Assembly: GCA_041554195.1 (NCBI GenBank)
Contig: JBFFMJ010000002.1
Span: 310,001 to 374,000, forward strand
Origin: JAPHSX01 sp041554195
GTDB lineage: Bacteria > Pseudomonadota > Gammaproteobacteria > Thiohalomonadales > Thiohalomonadaceae
Direction of reading: 5' to 3'
DNA length: 64,000 nt
Shown here: positions 1-9,158 of the stretch, one piece after another
Layout: each line of letters begins with the position of its first letter
How positions within the stretch are numbered: position 1 is the stretch's first letter
The notes under the pieces: model-generated
What the model was told of the DNA's origin: nothing
What the model saw: only the letters and a program-made list of their open reading frames with translations
Databases searched by the model: none
Translations under genes and position numbers: made by a program

Positions 1-1
1 C

Positions 2-1342
2 GCCTGTGTCATCAAGGCGGGCAGCGCAGTGATTCAGCTTAAATTTCCCGTACGGGTGCGAGGTGGGGTAGAGGTCTTTACCGGCTGGTGGTCTATTCAC
101 AGTACCCACCGTCTGCCAGCCAAGGGCGGACTGCGTTTTGCCCCTCACGTTAATCAGGATGAGACCGAGGCGCTCTCCGCACTGATGAGTTACAAATGCG
201 CCCTTGCCGATATCCCCTTTGGTGGGGCCAAGGGCGGGCTGATGATCGAACCTGGTAAATACAATCTGGATGAGATGCGCAATATTACGCACGCCTTTGC
301 CTCTGAGCTGGCAGGGCGCGGTTTTCTTAGTCCGGCGACCAATGTGCCCGCCCCGGATATGGGTACCTCCTCACGCGAAATGGCCTGGATAGCCGATGCC
401 TATAAGCGCCTGTTCCCTGAGGATATGAACTACGAGGCCTGCGTTACCGGTAAGCCGCTTAATCGCGGTGGTATGCCGGGCCGTACTGAGGCCACCGGCA
501 AGGGGGTGCAATATGCCCTGCAGGAGTTTTTTCGTCACCCCGATGAACTGGGAAAGACCGGACTTGTTGATGGTCTGAGAGGCCAGCGGGTGATTCTTCA
601 GGGGCTGGGCAATGTCGGTTACCACACCGCCAAGTTTCTTACCGAGGAGGATGAAGTCAAGGTCATCGCCATTATCGAACGTGACGGCGCGATAGTGAAT
701 GAAGAGGGGCTGAATGTGCATGATGTGCGTCAGCATTTTGCCGAGACCGGTGGCGTTCGCGATTTCCCTTCTGCCCAGTTCCATGAAGATGGTGCCGAAG
801 TTCTCACCATGGAGTGCGATATTCTTATCCCCGCTGCGCTGGAGGCGCAGATTAACGCCAATAATGCGATGCAAATTAAGACAAAGTTGCTCGTTGAGGC
901 GGCCAATGGCGCCGTTACCTACGAGGCCGATGAGATTCTGCGCCGTCGCGGCATCCTCATGCTGCCTGATGTCTGGGTCAATGCCGGGGGGGTGACCGTC
1001 TCCTACTTTGAGTGGACACGCAATCTTTCGCATATGCGCTTCGGTCGTCTGCAGCGTCGCTATGATGAGATGCGCGGTAATCGTTATGCCACGGCGATCG
1101 AGGAGATGACGAAAATAAACATGCCCAGTAAATTGCGCACCGAGCTGGTGCGCGGCGCCAGTGAACTGGACCTTGTCCGTTCCGGTATGGATGACACCAT
1201 GCGCATGGCCTTTGCTGATATTCGTGACACCATGAAGCACATCCCCGAGGTCAATGACTACCGCACCGCCGCCTTTGTGATTGCGATCAAAAAGCTGGCG
1301 CAGTCCTATTACGATTTAGGCCTGGCCGACAGCAACGAATAG
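2..1342 (+). CDS. Glutamate dehydrogenase (Glu/Leu/Phe/Val family), 5' end cut by window
   Basis: This enzyme would catalyse reversible oxidative deamination of glutamate to 2-oxoglutarate with NAD(P). The frame is open to the left edge. The first internal start (GTG at 29) falls inside the conserved N-terminal region (FPVRVRGG), so the true start is probably outside the window. Visible landmarks are the substrate-binding stretch GGLRFAPHVN, the catalytic-lysine motif PFGGAKGG, the motif APDMGT and the Rossmann loop QGLGNVGYHTA. The C-terminal part has LPDVWVNAGGVTVSYFEW, typical of the family. About 446 residues are visible. The next gene, a carboxylate transporter, starts 5 bases after the stop, so the two are probably co-transcribed. 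A different amino-acid specificity cannot be excluded from sequence alone. Confidence 0.9.
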   Translation, partial: ACVIKAGSAVIQLKFPVRVRGGVEVFTGWWSIHSTHRLPAKGGLRFAPHVNQDETEALSALMSYKCALADIPFGGAKGGLMIEPGKYNLDEMRNITHAFASELAGRGFLSPATNVPAPDMGTSSREMAWIADAYKRLFPEDMNYEACVTGKPLNRGGMPGRTEATGKGVQYALQEFFRHPDELGKTGLVDGLRGQRVILQGLGNVGYHTAKFLTEEDEVKVIAIIERDGAIVNEEGLNVHDVRQHFAETGGVRDFPSAQFHEDGAEVLTMECDILIPAALEAQINANNAMQIKTKLLVEAANGAVTYEADEILRRRGILMLPDVWVNAGGVTVSYFEWTRNLSHMRFGRLQRRYDEMRGNRYATAIEEMTKINMPSKLRTELVRGASELDLVRSGMDDTMRMAFADIRDTMKHIPEVNDYRTAAFVIAIKKLAQSYYDLGLADSNE

Positions 1343-1347
1343 CCCAT

Positions 1348-2748
1348 ATGCGCCAACGCATCGGCCTGTTTCTGGGGCCGCTTCTCTTTGCATTCATCCT
1401 GTTGCTGCCAGCTGCGGAGGCGATGAGTCCGGCGGCGCAGCGGCTTGCCGCTGTCACGCTGTTGATGGCGGTGTGGTGGATCAGTGAGGCCGTGCCTATT
1501 GCGGCCACGGCGCTGTTGCCCATCGTGCTGTTTCCGCTACTCGGCATCATGCCAACGGCACAGACCACCAGCGCTTACGCCAACCCCATGGTCTATCTGT
1601 TTCTCGGCGGATTTCTTATCGCCATGGCGATGCGGCGCTGGTCACTGCACCGGCGCATTGCGCTGCTGACGATTCAATTAGTGGGCACCTCACCGCGCCG
1701 TATTATCCTCGGCTTTATGCTGGCAACCGCCTTTCTCTCGATGTGGATCAGCAATACCGCTACGGCGATGATGATGTTGCCGATCGCCCTGGCGGTGATC
1801 AGCCATCGTGAGAATGAGGGAGAGAATGGCAACTTCGCTACCGCTCTAATGTTAAGTATCGCCTATGCCGCTTCAATTGGCGGTGTCGCCACGCTGATCG
1901 GTACCCCGCCCAATGCCATTCTGGCTGGCGTGTTGCAGCAGCAACAGGGCATTACCATCGGCTTTGCGCAGTGGATGGGATTTGCCCTGCCGCTCTCCCT
2001 GGTGATGCTGCTGTTCGCCTGGTTTTACCTGACACGCATCGTCTATGACGGGGAGGCGAAGGAGGCTGAGACAGACGCTGCACTCATTCGTCAGCAATTG
2101 CTTGAACTGGGGCGCATGGGCCATGAAGAGCGCTGGGTGCTGCTGGTGTTTTGTCTGGTCGCCACGGCCTGGGTCGTACGCGGCCTGTTTGATGTTGTCT
2201 GGTTACAAGGGATAGAGGATGCCAGTATCGCTATTGCTGGCGCCCTGTTGCTGTTTATTTTTCCCGCCAGGGCCGGTGGTCGATTGCTCGACTGGCAGAG
2301 CGCGACCCAACTCCCGTGGGAGATCCTCATCCTCTTCGGTGGCGGCTTTAGCCTAGCCGCTGCCTTTGTTCACAGCGGACTTACCGAGTGGCTGGTCACG
2401 CAATTTGAGTTGTTACAGGGAATGCCGCTGTGGTTGCTGCTGGTCTCAGTTATATTGGTGATTATCCTGCTCACCGAGGTCACCTCCAATACCGCCACGG
2501 CCACTATCGTTCTGCCTTTGCTCGGGGCACTGGCCGCTGCGCTGGAGCAGGCGCCCACACTGTTGATGGTTCCCGCCGCCATCGCCGCCTCCTATGCCTT
2601 TATGTTGCCGGTGGCGACACCGCCCAATGCCATCGTCTTTGGTGGAGGGCATGTTACGATCCCACAAATGGTCAAGGCGGGGATTTGGATGAATCTTGCC
2701 GCCACCCTCCTTATCGGCTTTTTTTCGTATTATTTTTTGCCATTCTAG
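1348..2748 (+). CDS. DASS-family (SLC13) sodium/di- or tricarboxylate symporter
   Basis: An inner-membrane protein of 466 residues with about a dozen hydrophobic segments. It carries the family's paired signatures: SNTATAMMMLPIA and GTPPNAIL in the first half, SNTATATIVLPLL and ATPPNAIVFGG in the second. WWISEAVPIAATALLP near the N-terminus is also characteristic. DASS members import dicarboxylates or tricarboxylates, or in some cases sulfate, with sodium. The ATG lies 5 bases after the glutamate dehydrogenase stop, which suggests coupling of 2-oxoglutarate or glutamate metabolism to carboxylate transport. The exact substrate cannot be read from the sequence. Confidence 0.88.
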   Translation: MRQRIGLFLGPLLFAFILLLPAAEAMSPAAQRLAAVTLLMAVWWISEAVPIAATALLPIVLFPLLGIMPTAQTTSAYANPMVYLFLGGFLIAMAMRRWSLHRRIALLTIQLVGTSPRRIILGFMLATAFLSMWISNTATAMMMLPIALAVISHRENEGENGNFATALMLSIAYAASIGGVATLIGTPPNAILAGVLQQQQGITIGFAQWMGFALPLSLVMLLFAWFYLTRIVYDGEAKEAETDAALIRQQLLELGRMGHEERWVLLVFCLVATAWVVRGLFDVVWLQGIEDASIAIAGALLLFIFPARAGGRLLDWQSATQLPWEILILFGGGFSLAAAFVHSGLTEWLVTQFELLQGMPLWLLLVSVILVIILLTEVTSNTATATIVLPLLGALAAALEQAPTLLMVPAAIAASYAFMLPVATPPNAIVFGGGHVTIPQMVKAGIWMNLAATLLIGFFSYYFLPF

Positions 2749-2775
2749 TTGAGTCTGAAATCTCTTGCCTATACT
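2749..2775 (+). promoter_or_regulatory. Candidate sigma70-like promoter upstream of the DUF748 gene
   Basis: TTGAGT (2749-2754) and TATACT (2770-2775) are separated by 15 bases, slightly short of the optimal 17. The gene's GTG start follows 36 bases after the -10 element. Prediction by eye only. Confidence 0.35.
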
Positions 2776-2811
2776 GAAATAGTGAACTTCTAAACGGAGA
2801 GAACCACCCCA

Positions 2812-5058
2812 GTGCGCCCCCTCATTACCCCCCTTGATATTCGCCGCCGCCTCTGGAAAAGAGCAGCATTTGCATCAGTGGCAGGACTGCTACTTTTGAT
2901 ACTCCTGCTTCCTTCACTTGTTACCCAGTTAATTCGCTACCAGGTTCCCAGAATGGGGCTGGGTACGGTAGAAATCGGCAATATTGATATCAACCTGTTC
3001 CGTGGGAGGGTGTTATTGGAGGAGGTGGGACTTTATAAGTCTGCAGCCCGGGTGTTTTATCTGCAGCGTGGTGAAATTGACCTCAGTATCCTCTCTCTGC
3101 TGGAGCAGCGACTTCACCTGCAGTCGCTTTCACTATCCGGCGTCTCACTTACGGTGCAACAGGAAAGCGAGCAGCCCTTGCACGTTGCTGGCGTAGCGCT
3201 ACCGACAGCCGTTACTAACGATACCCAACCGGTGCCCGCAGCGGCGCAAACCAGTAGCTGGAGCTTCGGTATCGATGAGATGCATATCAGGCGCGGCACA
3301 CTACTGATACTGCATCCGCAGTTTTCCGAGACTGTGCAATTAGAGGCTATCTCTCTTGGGGCGCTCTCAATGTGGCGCCCGGAATATGTTACACCTCTCA
3401 GCATCAGAATCGCATTACGCGAGGGGATCATTAACGTTGCGGCAAAGAGCTCTCCCTTTAGTGACAAGCCCAGCCACCATGTTGAACTCGATATTGCCGC
3501 CCTGCCACTGGCAAGCTTCGCACAACTGGCAAAACCGGTTCTGGCAGAGCTGGATGGGGCACTCTCCACACAGATGACATTTCAGCTTCAACAGGGTGCG
3601 GCGCAAACCGTCTCGTTAAACCAACAGGGAAATCTCTCTTTAACCGATCTACGCCTGAGAAGTGACGACAGTGTACTGACGCAACAGGGACTTCACTGGA
3701 ATGGCAGCCTTGAATTAGGCGATGTGGCCGATATGGAGTCGCTACAGGTAACGGGTGAGCTCAAACTCACAGGCGTTGGCTTGCGGCCGCTGAACCGAAA
3801 GAACCCTGTGATATCCCTGCGAGAACTCGCTTTAAGCGGAGTCCAGTTACTGGGTAGTAAAGAGCTTGTGCTGGCCGATGTCACCGTTGATAGCCTGGTA
3901 GCGGAGGCAGTACGCAGCCATGACAGTGTGTCACTAGTCGGTCTGCCTGCTCCCCCTGCGGTGGGCGTAGAGAAAGAGCCGGCCGAGGTGATTGAACAGC
4001 CAATCACCGCTGTCGATAGCACGCCATTCAAATTGCGGATAGGGCAGGTAGTGTTGCGCGGTGAAAACCGCTTTACTTTCGATGATCGCGCTGTCAAACC
4101 CCCTTTTCGCCACACCCTGGCCATTACCGAGGGGAAGTTTGAACACATCGATACGAGCCTGCCCGAGCAAGCCACCACTGTTATGCTCAAGGGAAAGGAT
4201 GACTTCTATACCCAGTTCTCTGTCGCCGGCGAGGTGAAGCCTTTCGCTTCCCAACTTTCGCTCAATCTCAAGACCAAACTGAATAATTTCGACATGCCAC
4301 CAACTTCCTCCTATCTGGTACAACTACTCGGCTACCGCATTACGACCGGTCAGCTTGATAGTGATGTCGCCATGCAGATAGAGAGCAATCAAATGCAGGG
4401 GGAGATTGAACTACGTATGAATCAGCTGAAGCTCGAGCCAGAGGACCCTGAGCGTATTGAGGCGTTTAAGGGTAAGACAACCTTGCCGCTGAATACCGCG
4501 CTCTCCCTGCTGCGTGACAGTGACGACAACATCAAACTCAAGCTGCCGATAAGCGGCAAGCTTGATGACCCGCAGTTCGACATTAATGACATTATCAATA
4601 CCGCACTGGGTAATTCTTTGAAGGCGGCATCGGTGAGTTATCTTAAGTTGCTACTGCAACCCCATGGTTCACTCATCACGGTGTTACAGATGGCCGGTAA
4701 GGCGGCGGGGCATATTCAGCTCGACCCGGTGAAATTTTCTGCGGGCAGTGCAAAACTTAATAACGATGTCGCTCCCTATCTTGAGAAGATCAGCAAGCTA
4801 CTGGAGAAGAAGGGCATCAATATGCAGCTGTGTGGATTTTCCACCACGGAGGATCTGAACGCATTAACCAAAGGAAAAGAGAAAGCGGTACCGCCGGCTG
4901 GTCACCCGGCGCTGGAGGCACTGGCAAAACAGCGTGCTGAGGGTATTAAATCACTACTGGTGAATAATTATGGTGTTTTGCCGGAACAGCTGTTTGTCTG
5001 CCACCCGGAACTGGATCGTAAAGAGTCCGCAACAGCCAGGGTAGAGTTGTCGATTTAA
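2812..5058 (+). CDS. DUF748 / AsmA-like envelope protein
   Basis: A 748-residue protein of the DUF748 group, distantly related to AsmA-like envelope proteins that help maintain the outer membrane or transport lipids. An N-terminal hydrophobic segment (about residues 18-40) anchors it to the inner membrane, and the rest is a long beta-rich periplasmic region. The C-terminal part has the block PVKFSAGSAKLN followed by an OmpA-like helix-strand pattern, which is common in DUF748 proteins. The start is a GTG with a purine-rich site (CGGAGAG, about 2795-2801). The neighbours do not suggest a specific partner. Function is inferred from family resemblance only. Confidence 0.82.
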   Translation: MRPLITPLDIRRRLWKRAAFASVAGLLLLILLLPSLVTQLIRYQVPRMGLGTVEIGNIDINLFRGRVLLEEVGLYKSAARVFYLQRGEIDLSILSLLEQRLHLQSLSLSGVSLTVQQESEQPLHVAGVALPTAVTNDTQPVPAAAQTSSWSFGIDEMHIRRGTLLILHPQFSETVQLEAISLGALSMWRPEYVTPLSIRIALREGIINVAAKSSPFSDKPSHHVELDIAALPLASFAQLAKPVLAELDGALSTQMTFQLQQGAAQTVSLNQQGNLSLTDLRLRSDDSVLTQQGLHWNGSLELGDVADMESLQVTGELKLTGVGLRPLNRKNPVISLRELALSGVQLLGSKELVLADVTVDSLVAEAVRSHDSVSLVGLPAPPAVGVEKEPAEVIEQPITAVDSTPFKLRIGQVVLRGENRFTFDDRAVKPPFRHTLAITEGKFEHIDTSLPEQATTVMLKGKDDFYTQFSVAGEVKPFASQLSLNLKTKLNNFDMPPTSSYLVQLLGYRITTGQLDSDVAMQIESNQMQGEIELRMNQLKLEPEDPERIEAFKGKTTLPLNTALSLLRDSDDNIKLKLPISGKLDDPQFDINDIINTALGNSLKAASVSYLKLLLQPHGSLITVLQMAGKAAGHIQLDPVKFSAGSAKLNNDVAPYLEKISKLLEKKGINMQLCGFSTTEDLNALTKGKEKAVPPAGHPALEALAKQRAEGIKSLLVNNYGVLPEQLFVCHPELDRKESATARVELSI

Positions 5059-5077
5059 AAACGGGATTAGGCACTGC

Positions 5078-5104
5078 TTGACACTGATGTAGAGTGTCTA
5101 TACT
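5078..5104 (+). promoter_or_regulatory. Candidate promoter upstream of hsp20
   Basis: A perfect -35 TTGACA (5078-5083) and a near-consensus -10 TATACT (5099-5104) are separated by 15 bases. The spacer holds the inverted repeat ACACT/AGTGT. It lies 65 bases before the chosen hsp20 start. It does not match the classical sigma32 pattern. Confidence 0.45.
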
Positions 5105-5168
5105 TGGTGTGAGTCTTTTTCAGGCATGGCCCTGTTCCACTGTATGTTCAAACATAAGGAGATACACC

Positions 5169-5678
5169 ATGGCAGCTAAACCTAAAGATAAGTCGATCAA
5201 GAAAGAGGAGAACACTCTTCCGGTCGAGAAACGTACACAGGCGCGGGCAGTTAATCCCTTCGAGGAGATGGATCGAATGTTTGAGGGTTTTTTCCCGCGC
5301 CGCTGGATGCAGCCCTTACACTTGGATATGCCGCACTGGCCTGAAATCCCTGAGCTGAAGGCTCCCAAGGTCGATATCATCGACCGCGAAACCGAGATCG
5401 TGGTGAAGGCCGAACTGCCGGGGGTCGCCAAGGGTGATATTGATGTCTCAATGACGGACAACAGTGTCACGATTAAGGGACGTACCAGCCACGAGGAGAA
5501 GGAGGAGAAGGGCAACTATTACCGCTGTGAGATTAGCCGCGGTAGCTTTAGTCGCACGGTCCCGCTTCCTGCTGACGTCAATGCCGACAAGGCCAAAGCG
5601 ACATTCACTGACGGCATTCTGCAACTCACCATACCCAAGGAAGAGAAATCTCACAGTAAAAGCATTACTGTTGAGTGA
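5169..5678 (+). CDS. Hsp20 / alpha-crystallin small heat-shock protein
   Basis: A 169-residue ATP-independent holdase that binds unfolding proteins in the cytoplasm. The alpha-crystallin domain covers roughly residues 70-169. It begins at PKVDIIDRETEIVVKAELPG and includes the conserved hairpin ATFTDGILQLTIPK near the end. The N-terminal arm is charged and contains RMFEGFFPRRW. The ATG at 5169 was chosen because AAGGA lies 8 bases upstream. An in-frame start at 5094 would add 25 residues unlike the family. A stem-loop follows the stop. It appears to be a single-gene unit. Confidence 0.94.
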   Translation: MAAKPKDKSIKKEENTLPVEKRTQARAVNPFEEMDRMFEGFFPRRWMQPLHLDMPHWPEIPELKAPKVDIIDRETEIVVKAELPGVAKGDIDVSMTDNSVTIKGRTSHEEKEEKGNYYRCEISRGSFSRTVPLPADVNADKAKATFTDGILQLTIPKEEKSHSKSITVE

Positions 5679-5686
5679 TCTTCACC

Positions 5687-5721
5687 CGGCTCTGCATTTT
5701 CTGATGCGGCATGCGGAGCCG
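5687..5721 (+). terminator. Stem-loop after hsp20
   Basis: An 11-base-pair stem with one G-T pair (CGGCTCTGCAT with ATGCGGAGCCG) and a 13-base loop, followed by a pyrimidine-rich TCTCTCTCCCC tail. It is a plausible intrinsic terminator, although the T tract is interrupted. Confidence 0.55.
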
Positions 5722-5854
5722 TCTCTCTCCCCATATCCCTTCCACGCTCTAAGTCTTCCATTTAATCCCTCATTCTGTACTACATTTAAAGGTGAAGTTT
5801 GCTAACTTTTATCTAGAGCGCCGCAGCAGAATAAGAATAGTGAAGGAGGATTAA

Positions 5855-6988
5855 ATGGAGGATATTTTTTCGCTCAGTGATGAGCTTGGTCCACTTAAGG
5901 TGATTCATGTCCACGAACCTGGTTGTGGACTAAAAGCGGTGCTGGTGGTCGACAATGTCGCGAAAGGCCCGTCCATCGGTGGCATCCGCATGGCCACCGA
6001 TGTGACCACCGAAGAGTGCGCCCGTCTGGCCCGCGCCATGACCTTCAAAAATGCCGCTGCCGGGCTGCCGCACGGTGGCGGCAAGCTGGTGGTGCAGGGC
6101 GACCCGAAGATGCCCCGTGAGCAAAAACAGCTGCTGCTTCGCACCATGGCCAGTGCCCTGCGTAACGAGGAGAGCTATATCTTCGCCCCCGACATGGGCA
6201 CCGATGAGGAGTGCATGGCCTGGATCCGCGACGAGGTGGAGCGGGTGGTGGCGCTGCCGCGAGAGCTGGGGGGTATTCCGCTGGATGAGATAGGAGCCAC
6301 CGGCTGGGGCCTGAGCCATGTGGTCGAGGTGGCGCTCACCTACTGTGACTTCCCGCTGGAGGGGGCGCGTTTTGTGGTGCAGGGGTTCGGTGCGGTGGGT
6401 AAAAACGTCAGCCGTTTTCTCGCCGCCAAGGGGGCCGTGCTGGTGGCGGTGGCCGACTCCGCCGGTGCCATCCATAATCCACAGGGGATCGATGTGGCGA
6501 CGCTGCTGGCACTCAAGGGTGAGGGGAAGTGTGTTACCGACTATGGCGATGCCACGGCCATGGCGCGTGATGATGTGATTGATGTGGAGTGCGATATCTG
6601 GATCCCCGCCGCACGCCCCGATGTGATCCACGAAGACAACGTACACCGCCTTAATGCCAAGCTGGTGGTGGAGGGGGCCAACATCCCCTTTACCCACGGT
6701 GCCGAGCAATACCTACACGAGAAGGGGATCCTCTGCGTCCCCGATTTTATCGCCAATGCCGGAGGGGTGATCTGCGCCGCGATGGAGTACCACGGGGCCA
6801 CGGAGTCTGCCGCCCTGGCAAGCATCGAAGAGAAGCTGCGACGCAATACCGAGCTGGTGTTAAAGATGGCGAAAAAGGAGCAGTGCCTGCCACGTCAGGC
6901 ATCACAACAACTGGCCCGTGAAAGGGTGGAAAAGGCGATGAGCTTCCGCCGTTTCAACACCTTCTCCATGAACAGCCACTGGGTATAA
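5855..6988 (+). CDS. Glu/Leu/Phe/Val dehydrogenase family protein (amino-acid dehydrogenase)
   Basis: A 377-residue oxidative deaminase of the leucine/phenylalanine/glutamate dehydrogenase superfamily. The motifs are PSIGGIRM (substrate site), PHGGGKLVV with the catalytic lysine, APDMGT with the catalytic aspartate, and the Rossmann loop VQGFGAVGKNVSRFL. It is clearly distinct from the glutamate dehydrogenase at the window start. A strong ribosome site (GAAGGAGG) precedes the ATG. It leads an operon: the next gene starts 2 bases after its stop and encodes a 2-oxoacid oxidoreductase subunit. It would therefore supply, or consume, the 2-oxoacid used by that enzyme. Whether the substrate is branched-chain, aromatic or another amino acid is not resolved. 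Confidence 0.88.
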   Translation: MEDIFSLSDELGPLKVIHVHEPGCGLKAVLVVDNVAKGPSIGGIRMATDVTTEECARLARAMTFKNAAAGLPHGGGKLVVQGDPKMPREQKQLLLRTMASALRNEESYIFAPDMGTDEECMAWIRDEVERVVALPRELGGIPLDEIGATGWGLSHVVEVALTYCDFPLEGARFVVQGFGAVGKNVSRFLAAKGAVLVAVADSAGAIHNPQGIDVATLLALKGEGKCVTDYGDATAMARDDVIDVECDIWIPAARPDVIHEDNVHRLNAKLVVEGANIPFTHGAEQYLHEKGILCVPDFIANAGGVICAAMEYHGATESAALASIEEKLRRNTELVLKMAKKEQCLPRQASQQLARERVEKAMSFRRFNTFSMNSHWV

Positions 6989-6990
6989 CC

Positions 6991-7911
6991 ATGTACCGTA
7001 TCCGCTTTCACGGTCGCGGTGGTCAGGGAATGAAGACTGCCAGCCGCATCCTCGGTAGCGCCTTCTTTTTACAGGGCTACGAGGTGCAGGATGCACCGCG
7101 CTACGGGGCCGAACGACGCGGTGCACCAATCTTCGCCTTTGTGCGTGCCGATAAGCGGCCGATCAACGAACGCGGCATTATCGACAAACCCGACCTGATT
7201 ATCGTTGCCGACGATACCCTGGTGCCGGTGCCCGCCGCAGGTGTGCTGGGCGGGGCCGATGCCCACACCCTGCTGCTAATCAACAGCCACACTGATGTCA
7301 GCGAGTGGCAGCAGCGCCTCAACTATCCCGGTCCTGTGGTGGTTCTTCCTGCCCCAGAGGAGGTGGTGGACCGGGCCGAGATGCCCTTTATCGGCGCACT
7401 CTGCGCCGGGGCCGCCGCCGCACTAACTGGCGTCATTGAGCGAACATCGTTACAGCAGGCTATCGCAGAGGAACTGGGACACCTGGGGGCGGATATAGTC
7501 GAGAAAAATTCTCAGCGCGCACTACACGCCTTCGACCTGATGGGGAGGCAACAGCCACGCTTGATGGAAGGGGCGACTGCCGACGCCAGTGCCTGGAACG
7601 CCCCCGAGTGGATCTCGCTGCCGTTCGATGAGGCACGCACCGCCGCCCCGGTGATCCACGCCGCGGATAATACCGAGGCACTTAAGACCGGCTCCTGGCG
7701 CACCATGCGTCCGGTGATTGACTATGAGCGCTGCAATAAGTGCTGGTGGGTCTGTAGCACCTTCTGTCCCGATGGTGCCATCGCCGTAGAGGAGGGGACG
7801 CCGGTGATCGATTACGACCACTGTAAGGGGTGTCTGGTCTGCGTGGCACAGTGTCCGCCACACGCCATTGAGGCAATCCCAGAGCATAATGCGGGGGAGA
7901 TAACGCCATGA
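6991..7911 (+). CDS. 2-oxoacid:acceptor oxidoreductase, fused gamma-delta subunit
   Basis: A 306-residue protein joining two subunits that are separate in many relatives. Residues 1 to about 190 are the gamma domain, starting with the FHGRGGQGMKTAS motif. The C-terminal 75 residues form a two-cluster [4Fe-4S] ferredoxin domain (CNKCWWVCSTFCP and CKGCLVCVAQCP). It would pass electrons from the thiamine-diphosphate site to ferredoxin or a similar carrier. It lies 2 bases after the dehydrogenase and overlaps the next gene by 4 bases (ATGA). The fusion resembles that of pyruvate, 2-oxoisovalerate or phenylglyoxylate oxidoreductases, so specificity is left open. Confidence 0.9.
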   Translation: MYRIRFHGRGGQGMKTASRILGSAFFLQGYEVQDAPRYGAERRGAPIFAFVRADKRPINERGIIDKPDLIIVADDTLVPVPAAGVLGGADAHTLLLINSHTDVSEWQQRLNYPGPVVVLPAPEEVVDRAEMPFIGALCAGAAAALTGVIERTSLQQAIAEELGHLGADIVEKNSQRALHAFDLMGRQQPRLMEGATADASAWNAPEWISLPFDEARTAAPVIHAADNTEALKTGSWRTMRPVIDYERCNKCWWVCSTFCPDGAIAVEEGTPVIDYDHCKGCLVCVAQCPPHAIEAIPEHNAGEITP

Positions 7912-9158
7912 CGCGATTATTACTGACCGGCAACGCGGCGGCGGCCTGGGGGGCGCGTCTGGCCGAGGTCGATTACATCCCCGCCTTCCCGATCACCCCG
8001 CAGACCGAGATCATCGAAAGCCTTGGCGAGTGGATCGACCATGGTGAGATGGCCGGGCGCATGGTCACCCTGGAGTCGGAACACTCAATGATCACAGCGG
8101 CCGGTGCGGCGGCCGCGGCCGGGGTGCGCGTCTTCAGCGCCACCTCCAGTCAGGGGCTGCTCTATGGCATGGAGATGCTCTATACGGTATCGGGCTGGCG
8201 CGCCCCCTTTGTGCTGACTAATGTATCGCGTGGCCTCGCCTCACCGATCACCCTGGAGCCTGATCACAACGACATCCTCGCCGCCCGCGACTCGGGCTTT
8301 CTGCAGATCCACTGCGCCACCTGTCAGGAGGTACTCGATTCGATATTGCTCGCCTACAAACTGGCCGAGGATCCACGGGTACGGCTACCGGTGATCGTCA
8401 ACCTCGATGGCTTTTATCTCAGCTTCACCCGCGAACCGGTCACCCTGCCGGAACAGGATAAGGTACGCGAATTCCTGCCGCCGTTTGATGCGGAAAATAT
8501 GATGTTTCGCGCCAGCGCGCCGGAGAGTCAGGCGGTGGCCGTTCTGGGTGGCGGGCCGTACTCCTATTTTCGCTACGAGACACACCTCGCCGCGCAAAAT
8601 GCACTCGCGGTTTACGATGAGATTGCCGATGAATTTTCCCAGCTGTTTGGCCGTCACCACGGCCCGCTGGAGTGTTACTGTTGCGATGAGGCGGAGTACC
8701 TGTTCGTGATGATGGGTTCCTTCGCCACCAAGGCTAAAGAGGCGGTGGACAGGTTGCGCGATGCCGGGTGGAAGATTGGACTGGTGCGGCCGCGACTGTT
8801 ACGCCCCCTGCCACGCGAGGCTCTGCAAAACGTGTTGTGCGGACGTCGCGGCGTCGCGGTGATCGATCAGAATATCTCCATGGGTATGGGTGGGGTGCTG
8901 CACAGCGAAGTCACCTCGGTACTCTACGGTCAGCCCGACGCCCCGCTGCTCGCCAGTTTTATCGGTGGGCTGGGCGGGCGCGATATTCCAGCCGCAGAGT
9001 TTTTTCAGATCGCCACGGTGTTGCGCGAGGCGGCAGAGCAGGGGAGTGCGCCACCACCGCGCCTGCTTTACACCGAAAATGAACTGCGCGAGGTACGCAA
9101 GCTGCAGGCGATCGCCAGCGTTGAACGCGAAGTGTTAGGGGGGCAGGGCGATGAGTGA
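7908..9158 (+). CDS. 2-oxoacid:acceptor oxidoreductase, alpha subunit
   Basis: A 416-residue subunit of the pyruvate:ferredoxin oxidoreductase superfamily. The N-terminal pyrimidine-binding domain has the motif FPITPQTEIIE and LESEHSMITAAGAAAAAG, followed by the transketolase-like part. The C-terminal domain has QNISMGMGG. With the gamma-delta and beta subunits it oxidatively decarboxylates a 2-oxoacid to acyl-CoA, or runs in reverse as a reductive carboxylase. Its start overlaps the preceding stop (ATGA), and its end overlaps the beta gene by 8 bases, which indicates translational coupling and fixed stoichiometry. Confidence 0.92.
   Translation: MTRLLLTGNAAAAWGARLAEVDYIPAFPITPQTEIIESLGEWIDHGEMAGRMVTLESEHSMITAAGAAAAAGVRVFSATSSQGLLYGMEMLYTVSGWRAPFVLTNVSRGLASPITLEPDHNDILAARDSGFLQIHCATCQEVLDSILLAYKLAEDPRVRLPVIVNLDGFYLSFTREPVTLPEQDKVREFLPPFDAENMMFRASAPESQAVAVLGGGPYSYFRYETHLAAQNALAVYDEIADEFSQLFGRHHGPLECYCCDEAEYLFVMMGSFATKAKEAVDRLRDAGWKIGLVRPRLLRPLPREALQNVLCGRRGVAVIDQNISMGMGGVLHSEVTSVLYGQPDAPLLASFIGGLGGRDIPAAEFFQIATVLREAAEQGSAPPPRLLYTENELREVRKLQAIASVEREVLGGQGDE

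Noticed and set aside
371..1240. Long open frame on the minus strand opposite the glutamate dehydrogenase
   Set aside because: It is antisense to a well-matched enzyme gene, its protein is rich in His and Leu with no known pattern, and it has no ribosome site.
2430..2777. 115-codon plus-strand frame inside the carboxylate transporter
   Set aside because: It is an out-of-frame reading of the transporter's last helices and has no separate support.
5094..5168. Upstream start for hsp20 adding 25 residues
   Set aside because: The added residues do not resemble small heat-shock proteins, and a good ribosome site lies just before the ATG at 5169.
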